Under the pieces are notes generated by a model. It saw nothing but the letters and a program-made list of their open reading frames with translations, was not told where the DNA came from and ran no database searches. A stretch of DNA of 64,000 nucleotides from Meloidogyne chitwoodi (lineage: Eukaryota > Nematoda > Chromadorea > Rhabditida > Meloidogynidae), in assembly GCA_015183035.1 (NCBI GenBank), contig JACZZP010000020.1:124001-188000 (forward strand). Direction: 5' to 3'. This document shows positions 45,010 to 56,500 of the stretch, one piece after another; positions within the stretch are counted from its first letter, which is position 1; every line of letters begins with the position of its first letter. The translations under genes were made by a program, and so were the position numbers.

Positions 45010-45815
45010 CCAGGGTTGCACCGGGTTGACCTCGAGTGTCGGGTCGGGTTTCGGGTCGGGTCGCCGAACTTTCCTCGGGTCGGGTTTCGGGTTGAGCTCG
45101 AATGTCGGGTCGGGTTTCGGGTCGGGTAGATTTTCATAAATTTCGGGTTTCGGGTAGATTTAGTGCCGTAGGCGAAAATTTTGCATATTTTTTCCTTAAT
45201 TGTCAAAAATTCAGTTTTTTGCGCCTCAGGCGAAAATTTTTAAAAAATGTTGCATTTCAGTAAGACAAAAATTTTTTAAACTTGCTAAACCTCTTACAAA
45301 AAAATTCCTATTAGCGCCGCAGGCAAAAATTTTAAAAAATTATTCCACCTTAGTAGCCAAAAATTCACCTTTTTTAGCGCCACAGGCGAAAATTTAGGAC
45401 TTTTAATTTATTTAAAAAATTGAAAAACGAGCGAAAAATAAAGTCGAAATGTAATTAGTGAACACAAATTTACTTATCCATCATTAGGAATCGAACCAAA
45501 ATTTTCATATAGAAGTAAACTAACTACTAACCACTCAACCACAAGCGCACCTACAATAAATAAAGCTATTTAAAATAAGAATAAATTTTTCTTTTATTTA
45601 TTTTTTCTCTCCTCTATGCAAAAGGGTCAGAGAAGTAAAGAGAAAGAGAAGGGAAAAAATTTTTATAATGTCGGGTATCGGGTAATACTGAAAGGGTCGG
45701 GTCGGGTTTCCGGGTCGGGTTGTCTAAAATTTCTCGGGTCGGGTTTCGGGTCGTCGGGTCGAAAAAAAGGCCGGGTTTCGGGTATCGGGTTTCGGGTAAC
45801 CCGATGCAACCCTGG
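45010..45815. mobile_element. Nested element with GGGTCGGGTTTCGGGT arrays
   Basis: Ends CCAGGGTTGCACCGGGTT and, reversed, CCAGGGTTGCATCGGGTT differ at one base. TGTATA flanks both sides (45004-45009, 45816-45821). Both ends carry sub-terminal tandem GGGTCGGGTTTCGGG repeats. The middle has GCGCCGCAGGCGAAAATTTT-like repeats and a tRNA-like module. No transposase is seen inside. Confidence 0.82.
45486..45553 (-). other. tRNA-like module inside the nested element
   Basis: On the minus strand a perfect A-box TGGTTGAGTGG and a perfect B-box GGTTCGATTCC lie about 39 bp apart, starting from GGTGCGCTTG. The 3' side does not close the acceptor stem, so it is read as a tRNA-derived relic or Pol III promoter, not a tRNA gene. 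Confidence 0.45.
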
Positions 45816-45999
45816 TGTATACCATAGGGGGGACCAAGCACAATTTTGGGGAAAAAATTTTGAATTTTTGTAACAAAGGTTTAAAAATTAAAAAAAATTT
45901 TTACCTGCGGCGCTGGAAATGGTCAATATTTGGCAACTAAAATGCACTAATTTTTTAAAATTTCCGCCTGCGGCGCTAAACTTGCGCCAACCCGGATCA

Positions 46000-46345
46000 T
46001 GATGATGAGGCTGAAATAAACGAGGCGAGAGAGGAGGTTTTACATTTTCTAAAGGTACTTAATATATTTTGTCATGTGTAAATAAATAATTAAACTCAGA
46101 GTCATCTTGAATCGCTGGTATATAATCTAATTAAATTTTGGGAGAAAGACTTATCACACCCAACACTTAAACAGCTTGCGAAAATTTTTCTTTGTTCGCC
46201 ACCAAGCACAATAGAGAGTGAAAGAACATTTTCGATTCTTGGAGAAATTTACAAGCCAAAACGGCTTTGTTTTAGTGGCACTGATGCTAACAGCAATTGT
46301 TCTTACGTTTTAATTATGATTTTGGGAATTTATAATAAATTTTAA
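46000..46345 (+). pseudogene. hAT transposase C-terminal (dimerisation) fragment
   Basis: After a short acidic piece (DHDDEAEINEAREEVLHFL) and a possible intron, the frame reads FWEKDLSHPTLKQLAKIFLC. It continues through SPPSTIESERTFSILGEIYK to a stop at 46345. The pattern L-A-x-x-x-L-x-x-P-x-S-x-x-x-E-R-x-F-S with the following basic stretch is the hAT dimerisation region. The rest of the transposase is absent, so it is a remnant. Confidence 0.75.
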
Positions 46346-46658
46346 TGAATTTAATTTTTTGTATATATTAAAATATTTTTAGTCTTGGGTCTTGGTCTTG
46401 TTTTTCTTGGTTTTTTTTTGGTCTTGAGTCTTGGTTATAAGTCTTGGTATTGGGTCTTGGTTATTTTTGGTCTTGGAACAGCTCTAGTAGCAAATATATT
46501 CTTGAAAACAAATTTTTTTTTAAATTAATAAAATTCAAGTTGGAGAACACTGCTAATTAGTTGCCAAAAATTCCCTTTTTCGTATGCGAAAATTATGAAC
46601 TTATTTTTCCTCAATTTAAAATTTTAAAACGAATTTCCCAGCAATTATGTATTGGCTC

Positions 46659-48324
46659 CCGGAAAATCGGTCAGTAGAAAATGCGTCAGTGTAAAATCGG
46701 TCAGTGGAAAATGCGTCAGTAGTCGGAAAATCGGTCAGTGGAAAATCGGTCAGTGAAGAAACATTACATAAATTCACTAAAATACATGTAAAACACAAAA
46801 CACATGTAAAAGACAAAACACATGTAAAAGACAAAACACATGTAAAAGACAAAACACATGTAAAATACAAAAACACATGTAAAACACAAAAAAACATAAA
46901 ACACATTAAAACTCAAAAACACAAATAAAACACAAAACAATGTAAAACACAAAAACACATGTAAAACACAAAAAAACATAAAACACATTAAAACTCAAAA
47001 ACACAAAACACATGTAAAACACAAAAAACACATGTAAAACACAAAAACACATGTAAAACACAAAAACACATGTAAAACACAAAAAAACATAAAAAAATAA
47101 AACACATTAAAAACACATTAAAACTCAAAAACACAAAATACATGTAAAACACAAAAACACATGTAAAACACATTAAAACACAAAACACATGTAAAACACA
47201 TTAAAACACAAAAAATTTTAATGTATTTTTGTGTTTTACATGTATTTTAGTGATTTTATGTACTGTTTCTTCACTGACCGATTTTCCACTGACCGATTTT
47301 CCGACTACTGACGCATTTTCCACTGACCGATTTTCCACTGTTGAATTCTTAGATGAATCCAGCCTGGGCTCCATTGTGGATTTAAGGCCCTATATTCCTC
47401 GTTAGCTCAATCCTAGGGTTATGTGTTGTTAATAGAAGAAAATACAAAATAAAAATATTTATTTATTTAAAATTAATATTATAAATGAATGGGTCGGGGA
47501 TATTTCCTATTTTATTAATTATCTGGGGGTATTCTTGGTATTCTTAGACCGAGCTCAGAATATGTATCTGAGCTAGTCTGGGAGGTTAAAACCTCCCTTT
47601 TAATTTTTTCTTTATCTGGATTCACTGGAGACTAAAGAGTGGCATTTCCCAACTCTATATATAGTGGTTACTAAGGTCATACATTCTGTCCACGTGTTGA
47701 CCCGGTAATAGAACAAAAACTCATTAAAGCGATTAATGGGTTTTGTTCTCAAAGTAAAAATTTATAAAACCATAAATTTCCTCTAAATCTCGAGATTGCA
47801 CTTTCTTAACGACCTTAAAATAGTCGTTTTTAAGAGCAATTAATTCTATACTTTGCACCAAAAATTGCAAAGTTCTTTTCTTTAAAGAACGGCTGTCACA
47901 AGTAAGCCGCCAATTTTAAATTGTTTACGATTAAGTTAATCGTAAACATGTTCAAATTCCACTCATATTATCTTTCTCTTCTTTTAATGGAACACTTTGA
48001 TCCATTTATATTTCTATTTTTTCTTCTTTACTCTTTAGACACTTTTCCTGGTTGGCAGGAAAGTTAAAAGAGCTTTCACGTGGATCTAGGCGCATTAGCC
48101 GCCTACTCACACGTGAATCAGCTGGCAGGGTAAAGCTGCCTATTTTCTCTTCTTTTTTATTCCCTGCAGTCATTCTTTTAATGACTTAAACTTTAATTAA
48201 ATAATTAAAGTTTTTATTTATTTCTTTAATAATTTTTTTTTTATATATTTATTTATTTATTTAATTTATATGCATTTCGTAAATGCGACACCACTGACGC
48301 ATTTTCCACTGACCGATTTTCCGG
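46659..48324. mobile_element. Large GTCAGTG-family foldback element (copy 3), split by a solo LTR
   Basis: The left arm starts CCGGAAAATCGGTCAGTAGA and carries about six tandem 15-16-bp GTCAGTGGAAAATCG units. The right arm ends CACTGACCGATTTTCCGG. Inside is a long CATGTAAAACACAAAAACA array (46780-47215) and its short inverse. The right arm is interrupted at 47339 by a 952-bp LTR; removing it restores a continuous repeat array. Long open frames here are repeat artefacts. Confidence 0.88.
47339..48290 (+). mobile_element. Solo LTR, about 952 bp, inserted in the foldback arm
   Basis: It begins TGTTGAATTCTTAG and ends GTAAATGCGACA (TGT...ACA). CCAC flanks both sides (47335-47338, 48291-48294). 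A TATA-like CTATATATAG lies at about 47660. GC content is higher than the surroundings. No gag-pol is present. Strand is a guess from the TATA orientation. Confidence 0.7.
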
Positions 48325-48499
48325 TCACGTATGTATTTAAGTTTTAGACGAATTTTAAAAGTATTTTTCAATTATTATGGGTGTTTGTTAAACCGTCGAG
48401 GGAGACCTTCGGAGTCATGGCAGTCCCAAAAAAATTTCTATATCGGGGACTTATCCTAGATTAAACAAAGAAAAAATTATAAATTTTTATTACAATTGA

Positions 48500-51400
48500 A
48501 AATTAAGAAAATTATAAAAGAACATAGTACCTCCCGTCTTTTGCCTTGTCCACATTCTGAACAATGGTGTAAGAATGTGACGGAAAAATATTATGATTGT
48601 AATCAGTATTGTGAAATTACAACATGTTGTCCAATTAATTATTATAAGAATTATACTTGCAATGGAAAGTTAATTCCAATGTAAGTTAAATTAAAGGAAA
48701 AATTTAGGTATTTTCCCACCTTCCGAAATGAATCAACTACCTATATAGGTTTCGAAAGAGTTCATAGAGGGGAGTTGAAAGCAAGAAATAAATGATCTCC
48801 ATTATGAGCTGGGATGGCTACCCGACATTTTCGGACGGGACATTTGCGGACCCGACTTTTGCGGATCCGACACATGCGGACCAATTACTAAAAAAATTTC
48901 TATAAAAATAAAAAAAATTAACAAAAAAATTCTGAAAAATCTTTATGAATCTCTGAATGGAAATAATTTGATCTTTTTGAAGGCCCATGATCATTATGTA
49001 TCGGGTATTGGTAATTTTTTGTTATCAATGTCCCGTCCGCAAAAGTTGGGTCCGCAAATGTCGGCGGACTGCTGGGATACAGGTTTCTGAAAATCGAAAA
49101 AATATTGGAGACCAAGCTCATTTTTGGGGTGAAAATCTAAAAGGGAAAATTATAACTTTAGTATATATTAACTTTCAGGTGCAGCACAAAATTCGATCAT
49201 TACCACAAAGAAGGTAAAAGGTATATAAATGTTTGTTACTTATGGTAGAGCGAAACTACCGGACGCCCAGAAAAGCTTACAAAGAAAAAGGACTAATTGG
49301 TACAATAATTTATTTAACAACTTTGTAGCATGGTACTAAATCTATATCCAAGTTTCGGACCTGAAGTTTGAGTCTATAAGCATTGGTCCGGAAGTTTCGG
49401 CCTGCCGTTACTTATGCATATATTAAATTTATATTAATAGAATCTGTGATGCAATAAAATCATGTTCGGAAATGTATCAAAAACGAGCTTTTTATCTGTA
49501 AGACTTATAATAAAATTAGTTTTATACAGGCTCGCAGATGAAAAGATTAAAAATACGCATCGCATTTGTAGATAAAAATACGCAAAGATATGTTAACAAT
49601 TTCATCTTTTCAGCGTCTGTTAAAAAATATTTAAAAATCAACAAAAATATGCAGATAAGCAAACCCTGGTTTTATAAAATTAAAAAAAAAAATGGAATAA
49701 AATTATAAATAAAATGTTGTCATGCCATGGATGTCATTCGATGGGTATTTTTCTAAAACCAATCCGAAAATTTTTAAACTCTGCAGTTCAGCCTTACTCT
49801 CTTTTAAACCTGTTAATTACCCAATATCCATCGTTTTTTTTTTAATTAAGAAGCACTAGACCTAATTTAGAGGAAAAATATACAAAAATTTAAAAAATTT
49901 TTTAGGACGTATAAAATTTATAAAATAATCAAATAACAGAGATTAATTTAATTCTAAATTAAGTATTGTTAAATTTAAGAAATTCTGATTGTGCTAATGG
50001 ATATTATAAAGGAGATGCTTTAATTGCTCATCATGTCTCCACAACTATTTCTAAATACCCTCAGCATGAACACATAGATCGCTTTTGGTATTGCATTAAC
50101 AACAATGGAAATTGTAAAGATTTGTTTGAATGGATTGGAATGTAAGTAATTATTATTTATATTATGGTTGAGTTTGATCGTGATCCCAACCAAAAACTAT
50201 AATACAAAGCATAAGAAGAAAGAAAGGAAATCTAAGGAAAAACAACCAAATATAATTGATTATTTGCCTTCATCTAGCGATTAACGAAAGATCTCCACCT
50301 GGTTCCGATCCTTTTATATTTGAGGACAATATTAAAAAAAAGAGTTCGATGTTCGGGATTAGTAAATTTAAAAATTTAGGTCATTTTCAGCGCCGCAGGC
50401 GAAAATTTTTGAAATTTTTGCCCTCTAGTTGCCAAAAATTCACCTTTTTTTTGGGAAAAAATGCTCATACATCATACTCGTACTTCATACCGATAAAAAA
50501 ATTTATCATGCGTCATACTCATACTTCATACCTGCCATTTTTAGGCCGCATACTAATACCTCATACCAGTTAATTTTTTCCCTCATACTTCATACCGTGG
50601 TACGAGTATGATTTTGGTATGACTTTCCAATCATTGCTGATATTGACTTAGGAAGGATTCAAACTTGGGTGTTTGAGAGAAGTATATTTGAAAATATAAA
50701 GAAGGGGAATAATAAAAACTTTTTTCATAGTAAAGAAAAATTTTAAATAATCATTTTTAATATAATTACTAAATATTAATAGACCAGGGTTTTAATTGTG
50801 TTCCAGAATTTACGACCTAATTGTAAATGTTGGGTCGCAAAATAATTTTTATTATAGTAATTGCACGGATGGTGTGGAAAAATATGATCCAAAGTTGCAT
50901 GCTAATTCAATTCAGCAAAGTATAATCGAAGGAGATAAAAAACAAAATAATGCAGTTAACAATTATAAAAAAGAATTTGATGCTTTTAATAATACTGTAT
51001 GAATTAAAAAATAAAAAATTATCATTAATATATATTAATTATTTTAAAATTTTAGCACTATTCAAAAGCGGAAGTGGATAAAAAATTTATAACTAAGGAA
51101 CAATCAGAAGCAGATAAACAGGAATTACTTAAAGGATTCAAAAAGATTATGGATGCGAAGGAAAAGGCTTATAATGAATCATTGGATAATGTAAAAAATT
51201 TAAATTTTTCCCTTCTAAACTTAACTTAAACACTTATGGTTTTTTTAAATTTCCAAAAGTTGTAATCTCGAAAATTTTTTTAATGATATGCATTCATTCC
51301 AAAGAGATCTTCAAAATTATTTACTTAAAATTCGAATCTTAAATTTTTTTGTTATAAAATATAGAAAATCCTTACTGAGATTTTTCGAAACTAAAAAATA

Positions 51401-52179
51401 TCAAAATTTGAAAATTGAAAAAATTGAAAAGTTTTATGAAAATTTTACAATTTTTTAAATTTTGGAATAAAAAAAATTTTTGTCTGCGGCTGAAAATAAA
51501 AAATTTTAACTCTGAATATTAAAAAAATAATAAACTTTCAAAAATCGAAATTTCGAAATATCTCTCTTCCTTCTTAAATAAACTTCTAAGCATTTAAACC
51601 AATATTAAGAAAATCTGGTATTAAATTAAATTAAATTTTAATTTAAAAAATAACAATTAAGTTAAATTAATAAGTATTATTTTAAATATTAGTTCTCCTA
51701 AATTTTTAAAAAATATATAAATTTTATAATTTTATTTACTTTTTTATAATACAGATGAAAAAGTATGTTGATAAAGGAGACTCAGCATCTTTTAACTACG
51801 CTGGTAAATTAAGGAATGAAGTTCTCATCACAGTTTATGCTGACATAAGTAAAATAAGCGCAAGAGTTGATTGCTTAAAAGTATTTGTTGTAGGGGTGAA
51901 TTAAATAATTTACTTTATTAATTATATTAATCCATATCTCAGCTTTTCAATAAGAAGGCGGATTTTATTGATAGTATTGTTAAACCAAGAGTACAAGAAG
52001 TTGCTGGAGCGATATGTGGAGCAGGTGCTGGAGCAGCTGTCGGAGCAACAACAGTTTTAGCACCAGCTGCACCCGCAGCTGCAGCTGGGGCTGCAGCTGT
52101 ATGCCATTGGAAGGCAGGGGATCTATTTGATTCTGCGAGAAAGGCTATCGAGAATGGTGCAGGCCCTGACATCTGTTAG
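48500..52179 (+). CDS. Cys-rich plus helical protein with an Ala/Gly hairpin-like segment, probably secreted
   Basis: Unrecognised family. About eight exons join in phase (about 48504-48679, 49187-49215, 49446-49499, 49984-50141, 50809-50999, 51057-51193, 51755-51891 and 51942-52179). The N-terminal half is Cys-rich (CPHSEQWCKN, CNQYCEITTCCP, ICDAIKSCSEMYQ, RFWYCINNNGNCKD). Then come helical, charged repeats with Lys/Glu (YSKAEVDKKFITKEQSEADK, FKKIMDAKEKAYNES). The last exon has a roughly 40-residue Ala/Gly-rich apolar stretch (GAGAGAAVGATTVLAPAAP) ending before CHWKAGDLFDSARKA and PDIC. Long helices plus one apolar hairpin recall helical membrane-inserting proteins, but this is only shape-level inference. 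The first exon with a signal peptide was not found; see 44459. The intron at 50142-50808 holds a MITE. Confidence 0.65.
48834..49070. mobile_element. MITE with GGGACATTTGCGGACCCGAC-type ends, in an intron
   Basis: The left side has tandem GGACATTTGCGGACCCGAC-like units. The right side has the inverse, CCCGTCCGCAAAAGTTGGGT and CCGCAAATGTCGGCGGAC. It lies within intron 1 of the preceding gene model. Related short pieces occur at 13.81, 19.85, 34.40 and 17.4 kb. Confidence 0.75.
49241..49410. mobile_element. MITE-like 210-bp repeat (copy 2, inverted)
   Basis: It starts TAGAGCGAAACTACCGGACG and ends GTCCGGAAGTTTCGGCCTGCC, the complement of the 17.37-kb copy. The centre keeps TAGCATGGTACTAAATCTAT. 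Confidence 0.75.
50385..50645. mobile_element. Intronic repeat with TCATACTCATACTTCATACC motifs
   Basis: Seven or more degenerate CATACTCATACTTCATACC units follow an AGCGCCGCAGGCGAAAATTT block shared with the 45-46 kb elements. The end GGTACGAGTATGATTTTGGTA is partly inverse to the units. Open frames across it are artefacts. Confidence 0.65.
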
Positions 52180-53578
52180 CCATATAATTCTTTTTAATTA
52201 TTATTTCCTAGAGCCCGGACAGATAAAAATATAACTAATATATTTTTATTGATCGAATTTTAAGTCCGGTCCGGGCTCTACTATTCTAAAACTTCTCTTA
52301 GTGATTGGCTTTGTAATTAATTTCTAAAAATAATTATATTTAGGTAATTTTTTGATTTAGTTCAATGCAAAATATTTTTAAGGCTAAGTAATTAATATAA
52401 ATGTCTAAATTATAACATTTTAAACCAATAATAATTACAAAATGTCAAATTCAAAGAGAAGTTTTATTATAAAAATAAAATTTAATCATTCTAAAATTTT
52501 TTTTATAATTTATTACAAATTTTTTTTAATTTATTACATTTTTTACATATATCAGAGATTTTTTAAATTTATTACAAATTTTTAATTTTATCACAATTTT
52601 TTATTTATTTCGAGTCTAATATTTATTTTTTAATTTTTATTTAATAAAGTTATTTATGATAATACATTTAATTTTTTTTAATTTTTTTATTTTATAAATA
52701 CATATGCAAGAATAAATTATTTTAAAAAATTCTTTTTAACAAATATAATTAAAATAAACAATAAAAATAGGTTTTTAAATCATATGCTAAAATGTGAATT
52801 GGTTACATCTTTGTTGTTTAAAATATTATTAGGTTTAGTAGGTCGGGATTCTGATAGGATAAAAAATCGGGACTTTTCGGAATTACAATCATATGTAATT
52901 CGAAAGCTCGTCGAGCTGAGTTGAATGAAACCAAAATCGGGTATCAATGGCAATTATTAACCGAGTTACTGCTCCATTAAAATCCAAAAACCATAGATGG
53001 GACCAAGTTCGTTTTAGATGATTACCGAGGTACATTTACATATCTTCGTTGAAAATATTATTAGTGTAATTTTAATGGATAGAATAAAGTACGAAACTTG
53101 ACTCTTTTAGTCTGATACTAAAGTATAAAACAAAGAATGTTAAGAATGAAATTAAAAATTAACTGTATTTTTGTGTTTTGTATTAAATTTTGGTTTTGTA
53201 TTTATCAAGTTTGGGTCTTGTGACCATCATTATTTTCAAATATTCTTATTAAAATAAATTAAAGTTTATAATTTTTAAAAATATATAATTTATGAATAGT
53301 AATAATTAAAAAATTAATTAAATAAATAAATAAAAGATAAATTAAAATAAACTTAAGTTGTCCATATTTAACGGTTATCTCAAAGTTTTTGAATTTTTAC
53401 GGATAAAAATTTTAGTGACGTTTAGGAACTTAATTAATCAAAATCTTTATAACGGTATTAATGACCAGAAATCTTAAAGGGTGAAGATAATAAAATTAAT
53501 ATAAAAAATATAAGATTTCTGGTCAAAAACTATATTTCCTTCATAGAAATAACCGTTAAATAAATCAAAATTTAAAAA
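52180..53578. other. Tail-to-tail spacer with three small elements
   Basis: 52208-52281 is a tiny palindromic element with ends TAGAGCCCGGAC and GTCCGGGCTCTA. 52860-53040 is a diverged foldback arm (GCTCGTCGAGCTGAGTTGAA, then AAAACCATAGATGGGACC-like text). 53369-53559 is a MITE with ends TTAACGGTTAT and ATAACCGTTAA that also contains the hairpin GACCAGAAATCTTA / TAAGATTTCTGGTC. The rest is A+T-rich. Confidence 0.7.
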
Positions 53579-56500
53579 TCAATTTTTCATTAAATTATTC
53601 AAATGCTCTTCTAACTTTTCCATCTCCTCTATAGTTTTCCCCATTAATTCAAGAACAATTTTCTTTTCACGCGAAAACAAGTGGGTTGCCAGATAATTAA
53701 GCAAAACTACTCTATAAGAGTTTAATTCTTCATTATATTTGTTGGCATCAGATGGTGAAGTTTCAAATACTTTATAGTCCACTTCTTCTTTTAATCTAGA
53801 CACTTCAAATGAACTGTTCAAAATTATTTCAACATCTTTTATCTGTACAAGACCTTCTTCTATCAAATATTTTGCTCTCATTACAGTAATATTTGCTTTA
53901 TTTAAATCTATTTTGCCTCCCTCTTTTATAATTTTTAATAATTTTGAAATTTCATCAGCCGATTTCTTAACATGTTGCCCAACTGTAGAAAGAATTACAA
54001 AGGGTGGGTCATTAAGAAATCGTGCAGTATCCATTGCTACACTCAAACAAACATTTACATCATTCTTTGGTTCATCTATTTTACTCCAACACTCTGCCGC
54101 GGATCTGATAGTATTAAATTTTTTTAAAGGATTTCACAGAAAATGGAGCAGTAAAAATTAAAAAAAGAAAAATACTCGAAAACATAAACAAAGTTGTGTT
54201 TTTGATGTATTTGTTTTTATGTATTTTTGTGTTGTATTTTTGTATTTTCGTATACATTGGAAAAATACAAAAATATATTTTTTGAGTTAAAAAAAGACAA
54301 AAATACATGAAAAATACAAAAAATTTTTCATGTATTTTAAATATGTTTAGGTATTTATGTTTTTCGATTATTTCTGTATTTTATTGATTTTTTGTATTGT
54401 TTCATTTACTGAAATATTTTCATGGAGCTCTTGAAACAGAGGTTTACCAAATTAAAAATTTTATAATATTACCTATCACATTCACACAATGCCTGCTGGC
54501 ATTTATCATTCTTCTCCAAACATTGAAAAACATTTTTTCCTTCATCACATTTCCAATTGTACAGAGTATCGTTGAGCAGAACGGAATATATCATTGGCGG
54601 GTAGAATTGGCATTGTTTCTTAACGCATTGTGAATCACATTTTTCTTTAAGTGAAGCAATGCATGTGTGGTGTTTTTTGCAACAACTTAACAATATTAAA
54701 ATAATTAATAATTGAGATGATTGATCATTTTTCACAAATTAAGACTTTGTATTTATAACTAAATTTTTTTGAAATTAAAAGTAAATTTTTTTGAAAGTAA
54801 AAATTTTTTACTTAAATTTCGTAAAGCTACTGTTCAAATTTTTCCAAAATTCAGTCCGGAAGTTTTCTACCATTTAAATTTCATTATTTAATAAACTCAC
54901 ATGTCAACCTCAGCCAAGGTTCCCCTCCATAAACCACAACTTTAATTAAATATGTAAAAAATTTTAAAAAGTATAATTAAATATATATGTGTGCCGAAAT
55001 AGCACTTTATCATTTTAAATTAATTATTTTAATATTATTATTTTTGCTATTTATTGATTTCCAGCCGCCCCCAACTTGTGTTTTGTTCTTTTAAAAACTT
55101 ACTTTGTACCGCCCCGTTTCTTTAGTATTTAATGATCGCGTTTTCCCTATAAAGGGTCCTTCTTGTTCACTTGCTATTTTTAACTTGCTTACCGACTGAC
55201 TTGCCTTTTCACACTTGCTTTTAATTTTATTACCAGCGCCTTATATTTTATTCACCATAAGGATTTGACATTGTTGACCGTCATTTCCACTTTCTCGGCT
55301 TTTATTCCCCCGAGCTATTATTATTATTATATTTAGAAATTAGTAAAGTTCTTTATTTGGTGTTTGTGTTTATTTGTTTGAGTCTAGGTTATATTAGAGT
55401 CTAGTTTGTGCCATACTATTTCGGCACCCTTACCAACTGTGCCCTTTCGGCACAATATGTATAATATAGTTTTAAAAACACTTTTTTAAAAGTTAAGTTT
55501 GCAAAATTTTGAAATTTTCATACTCAATTTTCACAAAAAAAATCCTCATTTTTTCATTTTATTCAATTTTTATTTATTATTTAATTTATTTTATTAAAAA
55601 AAATTATTTTTACTTGCAACCATAATTAGCAAACTTTTCCGGATGGCAAGACAGCTAAATTATTATATTTTAAAATATATTTTAATTTTATTTATTTTGA
55701 AACTTACATCTTCACCTTTTACAGTAATTGTTTCCTAATAATTTAAAAAATTAATTTTTAATTTTATTAAATTTTAAGGTTAAATAATTATTCCATTAAC
55801 TAACTCACAATCAGTAGAAAAATACGTCAGTAAAGGAATATTAAAAAATCACAAAAAAATACAAAAATACTTGAAAACACAGAAAAAATTTTTTATATTT
55901 CTAATGTAATTGTGTATTTATGTATTTTTATTTTGTATTTTTGCTTTTTCATACATATTTTTAAAAACACAAAAATGTATTTTTGAGTAAAAACACAAAA
56001 TTTTTTATGTATTTTTGTGTTTTATATTTGTTTTTGTATTTTAAAGTATTTGTGTTTTTATGTATTTTTGTGTACTTCATGTATTTTTGTCTTTTTTTGT
56101 GATTCTTTGTACTGTTTAATTTACTAACGCTTTTCTGATACGATGAATATAATTCGAGAGGGGTACACCCCAGTGTACCGCAAGCCCATTGTCACGCAGA
56201 GCTATAACTCCGTTTATAATTGTTATAAAATAGAGATCTTAGTGTCATTCGACTTAGCTCGTCTAGCTGAGTCGAACCATGCATGTGTTGACAATTTTTG
56301 ATAAATATAAAATAAGTTATAGATCTGCGGTCAAGTGGGCTTTTGGCCTGCTCCTACTCGAGAGATTTCTCTCTCTTATATTTTCAAAAGTTAATACCTC
56401 TGAACATGTTTCTACATCTTTTCGAGCCTCTTTTCCAATATAAATTTTCTGATAAAACATATTACTACCAAACCCAGAATCTAATTTTAACGCAAAAAGG

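Larger units (their letters stand above)
44920..46485. mobile_element. hAT-type element, 1566 bp, with 10-bp target duplication
   Basis: Terminal repeats AGAGCTGTTCCAAG and CTTGGAACAGCTCT are exact complements, followed inward by TCTTGG-rich runs. AGTAGCAAAT lies directly on both outer sides (44910-44919 and 46486-46495). It contains a broken hAT transposase end (46.0-46.35 kb) and a nested 806-bp element. It sits in or beside a piece of the 619-bp foldback family. Confidence 0.85.

Noticed and set aside
44871..45206. Open frames rich in RNPTR or GFRVG repeats
   Set aside because: They are made of the GGGTCGGGTTTCGGG sub-terminal repeats of a nested transposon-like element.
46616..47188. Long open frames on both strands over the CATGTAAAACAC array
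   Set aside because: They are translations of a tandem repeat inside a foldback element; the residue pattern is periodic and lacks splice or start context.
50256..50611. Protein-coding gene with repeated HTSY residues
   Set aside because: It is the translation of CATACTCATACTTCATACC repeats inside an intron of the helical protein gene.
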